Shown: positions 1 through 4,681 of the stretch, one piece after another
Layout of the letters: every line of letters starts with the position of its first letter
Position numbering within the stretch: position 1 is the first letter of the stretch
Source of the DNA: GCA-002731945 sp036344135
GTDB taxonomy: Bacteria; Pseudomonadota; Alphaproteobacteria; MED-G09
DNA: 7,584 nucleotides
Direction of reading: 5' to 3'
Assembly: GCA_036344135.1 (NCBI GenBank)
Contig: JAYYUG010000046.1
Coordinates: forward strand, 1 to 7,584
Notes under the pieces: generated by a model
What the model was told of the DNA's origin: nothing
Databases searched by the model: none
What the model saw: only the letters and a program-made list of their open reading frames with translations
Position numbers and translations under genes: made by a program

Positions 1-494
1 TTGTATTTCTTAATTTTATCATACACATAATTACTTAAAAGCTTTGATTCCTTTATTTTTCCTTCTACGAGGGGCCAGATATTTCTTTGAAGTGATTCAG
101 AAAATAAATCAATATTATCAAATTGGGTATTATATGAATCAATTCGACCATAAATTGATTGCGCGACAATCCTCATCTTTTTAGAAAAAATATTATCGCT
201 TATTCCAATTTCTCTATATGTCGAATCTAGTTCTTCAATAAATGTTTCGAGTAATTTTTGTTTGAAAATTGTATTTTCTTCGTTTATTTTATCCAAAATC
301 TTAAAGAGAACAAATATGTGTAAGACGATAATCTCAAATCTTCCTTCAATGGTATCATCAACTTTTAAATCTTTATAAAACCAATTGTTATACGAGGTTT
401 GAAGAATCTTTCTATACAAGATCTCATGTGGAAAGGAATAATCCTTATGATTTGGAATTTTTACAGAGAATATTTCTTTAATTTTTTTAAACAT
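1..494 (-). CDS. Ubiquinol-cytochrome c chaperone family protein (CBP3-like), 3' end cut by window edge
   Basis: This frame is open from an ATG at 494-492 to the left edge, giving 164 residues without a stop; the C-terminus lies outside the window. The protein matches the Ubiq_cyt_C_chap family: 'VDDTIEGRFEIIVLHIFVLF' (residues 45-64) followed by 'YREIGISDNIFSKKMR' (93-108) and 'SIYGRIDSY' (113-121), which mirror the family's usual GRF-D-VLH, REMGVGD and FYGR blocks. Family members are homologues of mitochondrial Cbp3, which assists cytochrome b synthesis and bc1 complex assembly; the bacterial role is assumed by analogy. The start is well fixed: an in-frame TAA (complement of 498-500) sits one codon upstream. 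The gene is divergent from bamE, an arrangement common in Alphaproteobacteria. I see no signal peptide or membrane segment, consistent with a soluble or peripheral protein. Family assignment is confident; exact function is less so. Confidence 0.92.
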   Translation of the reverse strand, partial: MFKKIKEIFSVKIPNHKDYSFPHEILYRKILQTSYNNWFYKDLKVDDTIEGRFEIIVLHIFVLFKILDKINEENTIFKQKLLETFIEELDSTYREIGISDNIFSKKMRIVAQSIYGRIDSYNTQFDNIDLFSESLQRNIWPLVEGKIKESKLLSNYVYDKIKKY

Positions 495-571
495 TCTTTA
501 ATGGAACATTGACATACAGAATAAAAAGGACCATTTCTTTAATATTATTATATTAATAAATAAATAATAGA
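495..571. promoter_or_regulatory. Divergent intergenic promoter region between the bc1 chaperone gene and bamE
   Basis: This 77-base gap separates two divergent genes, so it must carry start signals for both unless one is read from elsewhere. It is extremely AT-rich. On the minus strand there is a perfect TATAAT (complement of 547-552), about 50 bases before the chaperone ATG, but its -35 position is poor. On the plus strand TATTAT (543-548) and TATATT (549-554) are -10-like, 18-29 bases before the bamE ATG, also without a good -35. A TTGACA at 509-514 is wrongly spaced for any of these. The region role is sound by position; individual boxes are guesses. Confidence 0.45.
539..556. repeat. AT-only inverted repeat in the divergent promoter region
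   Basis: Seven-base arms TTAATAT (539-545) and ATATTAA (550-556) are perfect reverse complements separated by TATT. The dyad overlaps the -10-like boxes of both divergent genes, so it could be an operator or simply back-to-back TATA-type boxes. Because the arms contain only A and T in an AT-rich gap, chance is a serious alternative. Confidence 0.35.
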
Positions 572-1024
572 ATGAAGTATATTAATTTAAATAAGACTTT
601 AGTTATCATTTTATCGTTGTACTTGTTTTCGTGTGCACCAATAATTGAGAACAGGGGCTACGTTTTTGATGAAAAAGTAATAGGAAAAGTTGAAATAGGA
701 AAAACAAATGCCGGCCAAATATTGGAGTTACTTGGGACACCTTCCACTACCTCAACAATAAATGCTAAAACCTGGTATTATCTTTATAGTAGAGCAGAAA
801 CAACAGCATTTAATCCACCAAAGATAACAAAAAGAAGGGTTTTAATATTAGAGTTTAACGAAAAAAGCCAAGTAGAAAATATGGGTGAATATGGACTAGA
901 GGATGGAAATATAATATCCTATGTAGAAAGATCAACACCAACAAGAGGCCGTGAATTGACTATAATTCAACAATTATTTGGGAATTTAGGAAGATTGGGA
1001 GCAGGTAATTTACCTGGAAACTAG
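572..1024 (+). CDS. bamE: Outer membrane protein assembly factor BamE (SmpA/OmlA lipoprotein)
   Basis: This 150-residue protein has a lipoprotein signal: positive N-terminus, hydrophobic stretch at about 9-19 and lipobox L-F-S-C ending at Cys21, the predicted lipidation site. The mature part carries the BamE/SmpA_OmlA signature: 'IGKTNAGQILELLGTPS' (42-58), then 'KTWYYLYSR' (66-74) and a beta-rich segment 'RRVLILEFNEKSQV' (88-101). The tail 'STPTRGRELTIIQQLFGNLG' (121-140) is the form seen in alphaproteobacterial BamE. BamE is a periplasm-facing accessory lipoprotein of the BAM complex that inserts beta-barrels into the outer membrane. The ATG at 572 is supported by the signal peptide and by an in-frame TAA at 557-559, which rules out extension. 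No strong Shine-Dalgarno is visible. The last base of its TAG is the first base of the erpA GTG, implying translational coupling. Confidence 0.93.
   Translation: MKYINLNKTLVIILSLYLFSCAPIIENRGYVFDEKVIGKVEIGKTNAGQILELLGTPSTTSTINAKTWYYLYSRAETTAFNPPKITKRRVLILEFNEKSQVENMGEYGLEDGNIISYVERSTPTRGRELTIIQQLFGNLGRLGAGNLPGN
1002..1016 (+). repeat. Perfect 15-bp palindrome at the bamE end, just before the erpA start
   Basis: CAGGTAA (1002-1008) and TTACCTG (1010-1016) are perfect reverse complements around a single T at 1009. As RNA it could form a 6-bp stem with a 3-base loop. It lies in the last codons of bamE and ends 7 bases before the erpA GTG at 1024, partly covering the likely Shine-Dalgarno (TGGAA, 1015-1019). 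It could tune erpA translation or bind a dimeric regulator; neither is shown by the sequence. Confidence 0.5.
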
Positions 1025-1359
1025 TGGTTAATTTAAAAAAATTTGAGATAAGTGAGGATGCTGCTCAAAGAATTAATGAAATCGTAGCGCAAGAAAGTGA
1101 AAATTTACATCTCCGTGTATCAGTATTAGGGGGTGGTTGTGCAGGTTTTTCTTATAAATTCGATCTTGTTAGAAAAATAGAGAAAGAAGATTTAATTTTT
1201 GAAAAAGATGGCGCTAAAATATTAATAGATAAAACATTTATGCCATATTTAATTGGCTCAATAATTGAGTTCGAGGATGATCTAATAGGTAAATCCTTTA
1301 AGATTAATAATCCAAACGCAACCTCTTCCTGTGGTTGTGGAACATCATTCTCAATCTAA
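1024..1359 (+). CDS. erpA: Iron-sulfur cluster insertion protein ErpA (A-type carrier)
   Basis: This 111-residue HesB/IscA-family protein has the three ligand cysteines of A-type carriers: Cys39 in 'LGGGCAGFSY' and Cys103 and Cys105 in 'SSCGCGTSFSI' at the C-terminus. The 64-residue spacing between first and second Cys matches E. coli ErpA and IscA, and the ending CGCGxSFSI together with 'INNPNA' (95-99 region) is closer to ErpA than to IscA. A-type carriers accept Fe-S clusters from the assembly scaffold and pass them to apo-enzymes. The start is GTG at 1024, sharing a base with the bamE TAG; a TGGAA at 1015-1019 is a plausible Shine-Dalgarno. The stop is followed one base later by the preferred xthA start. 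An IscA/SufA-type carrier is the alternative name; the family is certain. Confidence 0.93.
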   Translation: MVNLKKFEISEDAAQRINEIVAQESENLHLRVSVLGGGCAGFSYKFDLVRKIEKEDLIFEKDGAKILIDKTFMPYLIGSIIEFEDDLIGKSFKINNPNATSSCGCGTSFSI

Positions 1360-1360
1360 A

Positions 1361-2143
1361 GTGAAGCTCGCATCTTGGAATGTTAATTCAATCCGCTCAA
1401 GAATATCTAATGTTCTTGAGTGGATAGAAATTGAAGAACCCGATATCCTCTGTTTGCAAGAAACTAAAGTCATTGATCAGGACTTTCCTACAGACCCATT
1501 TGAAGACATTGGATACAATATAATTACTCATGGACAAAAAAGTTACAACGGTGTTGCGACACTTTCTAAGTTTACTATTGAAGATTCAATTAAAGATCTA
1601 CCTAACTATAGTGATAATCAAGCAAGGTATCTAGAAACAACACATGCTATTTCCAATAAAATGATTAGGGTCGCAAATATATATTTGCCTAACGGTAATC
1701 CTACACCTGGAACCAAATATGACTATAAGATAGAATGGATGAAATCCTTAAAACATCATCTTGGAGAAACATTAAAAAACGAAGAGATATTTATTGTTGT
1801 TGGTGATTACAATGTAATTCCTGAGGAAATTGACGTCTATGCACCAGAAAAATGGTTAGATGACGCATTATTTAAAATTGAAACTAGAAAAGAATTTAGA
1901 AAGATTCTAGCTTTGGGTTTTACTGACTCATTTCGCTCCCTGAATCCTGAAGAACAACAATACACCTTCTGGGATTATCAAAGGGGAGCATGGCAAAGAA
2001 ATAATGGGTTAAGGATTGATCACATTTTATCTTCACCTGAAGCTGATGACGTAATTTCAGAGGTATATATATCTAAAGATACTAGAAAAAAGGACAAACC
2101 ATCCGATCATGTTCCAATAGTGAGCATCATAAATGTTGATTAA
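1361..2143 (+). CDS. xthA: Exodeoxyribonuclease III (AP endonuclease, EEP family)
   Basis: Xth removes abasic sites and 3'-blocking groups during base excision repair and has 3'-5' exonuclease activity on duplex DNA. Taking the GTG at 1361 gives 260 residues beginning 'MKLASWNVNSIRSR', the normal N-terminus of this family. Catalytic and metal-binding positions are all present: Asn7, Glu34 ('CLQETK'), Tyr108 ('NIYLPNGNP'), Asp149 and Asn151 ('VGDYNV'), Asp220 ('LRIDHI') and Asp249-His250 ('PSDHVP'). The open frame reaches back to a GTG at 1331 inside erpA, but those ten extra residues are not family-like. No clear Shine-Dalgarno precedes 1361, so initiation probably depends on ribosomes finishing erpA (TAA at 1357-1359). 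The 3' end runs into ilvD tail to tail, overlapping by four bases. Length and motifs are complete, so an active enzyme is expected. Confidence 0.95.
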   Translation: MKLASWNVNSIRSRISNVLEWIEIEEPDILCLQETKVIDQDFPTDPFEDIGYNIITHGQKSYNGVATLSKFTIEDSIKDLPNYSDNQARYLETTHAISNKMIRVANIYLPNGNPTPGTKYDYKIEWMKSLKHHLGETLKNEEIFIVVGDYNVIPEEIDVYAPEKWLDDALFKIETRKEFRKILALGFTDSFRSLNPEEQQYTFWDYQRGAWQRNNGLRIDHILSSPEADDVISEVYISKDTRKKDKPSDHVPIVSIINVD

Positions 2144-2153
2144 ATATCAGCAT
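2133..2153. terminator. Weak hairpin spanning the convergent xthA/ilvD stop codons
   Basis: Arms ATGTTGAT (2133-2140) and ATCAGCAT (2146-2153) pair over eight positions with one T-G wobble on the plus strand, around the loop TAAAT that contains part of both stop codons. There is no following T run on the plus strand, and the stem is AT-rich, so it does not meet the standard of an intrinsic terminator. It is the only dyad I see at this junction. Treat it as a possible weak transcript end signal. Confidence 0.2.
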
Positions 2154-3864
2154 AGCAGTGTGTCTCGTCTCTGGCGCCTGGATGTGTTACTGCTCCATAT
2201 CTTGCAGGGCCTACCTGTTCAGCATACTTCCATAAAGTTCCTGAGTTATAATCAGTTTTAGGTCTATTCCATTTTTTTCTTCTTCGTTTAAGCTCTTCTT
2301 CGCTTAATTCAATATCAATTGTGCCTTTATCCGCATCAATAGATATAATGTCTCCATCCTCAATTAGCGCTATCGGTCCTCCCTCAGCAGCCTCGGGTCC
2401 AACATGGCCAATACAAAAACCTCTAGTTGCTCCAGAAAATCTTCCATCCGTAACTAAAGCAACCTTATCACCCTTCCCTTGTCCATAAAGGGCAGCTGTT
2501 GTTGAAAGCATTTCGCGCATACCAGGGCCGCCCTTAGGTCCTTCGTAACGAATAACTAAAACATCTCCATCCTTATATTGATTACTCTCAACTGCCTTAA
2601 AAGCATCTTCTTCACAATTAAAACATCTTACTGGTCCAGAAAATTGAAGGTTATCCATACCAGCAACCTTTACAATTGCTCCATCAGGAGCAAAACTACC
2701 TTTTAAACCTACTACGCCTCCGGTATCCATAATTGGTTTTTTTGCAGAATAAATTACATCCTGCGAATCATCAAATTTTACAGATTCTAGATTTTCACCA
2801 ATAGTTTTTCCTGTCACTGTTAAACAAGATCCATCGATAAATCCCTCTTCTAAGAGAGTTTTCAGCAACATAGGGACACCTCCAGCAAGATACATGTCTC
2901 TTGCTACATATTTTCCACCAGGTTTTAAGTCGGCTATATAAGGAGTGGATTTAAAAATTTCAGCTACATCAAATAAATCAAATTCTATACCTGCTTCATG
3001 TGCTATTGCGGGTAGATGTAGGGCTCCATTAGTGGAACCCCCAGTTGCAGCAACTACTACAGCTGCATTCTTAAGGGATTGCAGAGTTACTATATCTCTT
3101 GGACGAATGTTATTTTCTAAGAGAGACATTACGGCTTTACCAGAATCAAGAGCATATTTATCACGACTTTCGTCAGGAGCTGGTGGTCCTGATGAGTGAG
3201 GAAGAGCTAGCCCTATAGCCTCTGAAACACAAGCCATTGTATTCGCGGTAAACTGTCCTCCGCATGATCCTGCGCTAGGACAGGCTACGCACTCAAGCTC
3301 TTTTAACTCCTCTTCCGTTATTTTTCCTGATGAATATTCTCCGACGGCCTCAAAAACATCTGCGACCGTCACATCTTTTCCTTGATACTTCCCAGGCAGA
3401 ATCGAACCACCATAAATAAATACGGAAGGCACATTTAATCTTAACATCGACATCATCATGCCTGGTAAAGATTTATCACAACCAGCAACACCAACCAGAG
3501 CATCATAACAATGTCCACGCATGGACACTTCGATAGAATCAGTAATAATTTCTCGACTAACTAAGGATGATTTCATTCCTTGATGACCCATCGCAATACC
3601 GTCAGTTACTGTAATAGTGCAAAACTCTCTAGGCGTTCCTCCATCGCTAGAAACACCCTTCTTCACACTTTGAGATTGTCTCATCAAGGAGATATTACAT
3701 GGGGCAGATTCATTCCAACATGTTGCAACACCAACAAAAGGTTTATCAATGTCCTCTTTCTCAAGCCCCATTGCATAATAGTAAGATCGATGAGGGGCCT
3801 TCTGTGGACCAATCCTCACATGTCGACTAGGTAGTTTTTCATGATTGAATCTATCTTTAGTCAT
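2140..3864 (-). CDS. ilvD: Dihydroxy-acid dehydratase
   Basis: IlvD dehydrates 2,3-dihydroxy-isovalerate and 2,3-dihydroxy-3-methylvalerate to the 2-keto acids that precede valine and isoleucine (and leucine, CoA). The ATG at 3864 gives 574 residues starting 'MTKDRFNHEKLPSRHV'; the frame continues to a TTG at 3879, but an AAAGGA motif correctly placed before 3864 decides for the ATG. Fe-S ligand candidates are Cys56 ('SAPCNISL'), Cys129 ('GCDKSLPGMMM') and Cys201 ('SAGSCGGQFTANTM'). Asp88 ('TVTDGIAMG') and Lys131 of CDK fit the Mg site, and 'TDGRFSGATRGF' (472-483) carries the catalytic Ser477. The three-cysteine pattern and the tail 'RRRKKWNRP' resemble the plant [2Fe-2S] enzymes; from memory, E. 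coli IlvD lacks a Cys at the first position. It is the last gene visible in the popZ-valS-methyltransferase-ilvD run, 16 bases after the methyltransferase stop. Confidence 0.97.
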   Translation of the reverse strand: MTKDRFNHEKLPSRHVRIGPQKAPHRSYYYAMGLEKEDIDKPFVGVATCWNESAPCNISLMRQSQSVKKGVSSDGGTPREFCTITVTDGIAMGHQGMKSSLVSREIITDSIEVSMRGHCYDALVGVAGCDKSLPGMMMSMLRLNVPSVFIYGGSILPGKYQGKDVTVADVFEAVGEYSSGKITEEELKELECVACPSAGSCGGQFTANTMACVSEAIGLALPHSSGPPAPDESRDKYALDSGKAVMSLLENNIRPRDIVTLQSLKNAAVVVAATGGSTNGALHLPAIAHEAGIEFDLFDVAEIFKSTPYIADLKPGGKYVARDMYLAGGVPMLLKTLLEEGFIDGSCLTVTGKTIGENLESVKFDDSQDVIYSAKKPIMDTGGVVGLKGSFAPDGAIVKVAGMDNLQFSGPVRCFNCEEDAFKAVESNQYKDGDVLVIRYEGPKGGPGMREMLSTTAALYGQGKGDKVALVTDGRFSGATRGFCIGHVGPEAAEGGPIALIEDGDIISIDADKGTIDIELSEEELKRRRKKWNRPKTDYNSGTLWKYAEQVGPARYGAVTHPGARDETHCYADI

Positions 3865-3870
3865 ATCTTT

Positions 3871-3876
3871 TCCTTT
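3871..3876 (-). promoter_or_regulatory. Shine-Dalgarno of ilvD (decides the start)
   Basis: On the minus strand AAAGGA is followed by six bases and then the ATG at 3864-3862. It lies in the short gap after the methyltransferase TAG (3883-3881). It is the clearest ribosome binding site in the window and argues against the TTG at 3879, which would place the site inside the coding frame. Confidence 0.75.
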
Positions 3877-3880
3877 CAAT

Positions 3881-4681
3881 CTAAATGTTCGTTTTAGCCA
3901 CCATCCACATATTATCGCTTGTTGGTTGTTTATCTAGGAAATTAAATTTAATTATTTGATATCCAGTTGATTCAACCATTTCAGAGAGTGTTTTGGGTGT
4001 AAATTGATTAACATGATCGGGGTATCTAAAGCCACACCAGTTATCGCCTCTAAATTTCCTATTTAAACTACTATAATTTGGAACTTTAATAATAATAACA
4101 CCATTGAGAACTAGAGTTTCTTTTAAAGCTTTTAAAACCTCAAAGGGTTGGTGTTCATGCTCAAGATATGATCTTAAAATAGCCGCAGAAAATCTATTAT
4201 TTCCAAATTTTGATACCACCTCTGTAGCTGGTGCACATATCGCTTCACCACCTCTCTTCCGGAAGGCAATATCAGCCTCTCTTGCAGATCCTTCGGAGAT
4301 ATCTATACCGTAAGGAATATATCTTTCGGGTATATCATTAAACTTTACACCTGAACCACATCCAATATCTAGAACATTACCCTTTAAACAGTATTTACTT
4401 AATAAATACAATAGTTTATTTCTTTTTATTAAAGCTTTAATAAATCTTCTATTTTTTTTAAGCATGCTTGCTTTTTCAGAGGAATTAAAATTTCTTTCCC
4501 ATGAGAATTTTTTTTTCATCATCTCATAAGCTGGAACAATAGGCATATAAACAAAAGAACATTGTTCACACTGTATTAGTGACCACTCTTCTTTAGCGTG
4601 AAGAACTTTATCGGTATTTAACCTTTCTACATGACAGGAAGGACAATTTGTTCGTTCTTTGAGGTTAATTTCTTTAATCAT
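3881..4681 (-). CDS. Zinc-ribbon class I SAM-dependent methyltransferase, substrate unknown
   Basis: This 266-residue protein starts with a probable zinc ribbon: Cys13-x2-Cys16 and Cys38-x2-Cys41 ('NCPSCH' and 'QCEQCSFVY'). A helical linker rich in Lys/Arg (about 55-100) follows. The Rossmann methyltransferase domain begins with motif I 'VLDIGCGSG' (103-111), then 'YGIDIS' (124-129) with Asp127 as the likely ribose-binding acid, 'LRSYLEHEHQP' (169-179) in the post-motif region, 'LNGVIIIKVPN' (192-202) and 'DHVNQFTPKTL' (222-232). The same layout occurs in Methyltransf_23/11-type enzymes often found in glycan or natural-product clusters, but nothing around it points to a sugar pathway. Its ATG overlaps the end of valS by eight bases (valS TAA lies within ATGATTAA), so translation is probably coupled to valS. 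Enzyme class is confident; substrate cannot be named. Confidence 0.85.
   Translation of the reverse strand: MIKEINLKERTNCPSCHVERLNTDKVLHAKEEWSLIQCEQCSFVYMPIVPAYEMMKKKFSWERNFNSSEKASMLKKNRRFIKALIKRNKLLYLLSKYCLKGNVLDIGCGSGVKFNDIPERYIPYGIDISEGSAREADIAFRKRGGEAICAPATEVVSKFGNNRFSAAILRSYLEHEHQPFEVLKALKETLVLNGVIIIKVPNYSSLNRKFRGDNWCGFRYPDHVNQFTPKTLSEMVESTGYQIIKFNFLDKQPTSDNMWMVAKTNI

Noticed and set aside
509..514. TTGACA, a perfect -35 hexamer, in the divergent gap upstream of bamE
   Set aside because: At 16-18 bases downstream there is no -10-like hexamer, and the nearest good one (543-548) is 28 bases away. Spacing rules it out as a standard promoter.
2945..3199. Plus-strand open frames inside ilvD (also 3580-3834)
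   Set aside because: They are antisense to a fully conserved dehydratase and resemble no family; the gene on the opposite strand explains them.
3865..3879. TTG at 3879 as the ilvD start, adding five residues
   Set aside because: A good Shine-Dalgarno (AAAGGA) sits six bases before the ATG at 3864 and would lie inside the coding frame if TTG were used; family N-termini also fit the ATG.
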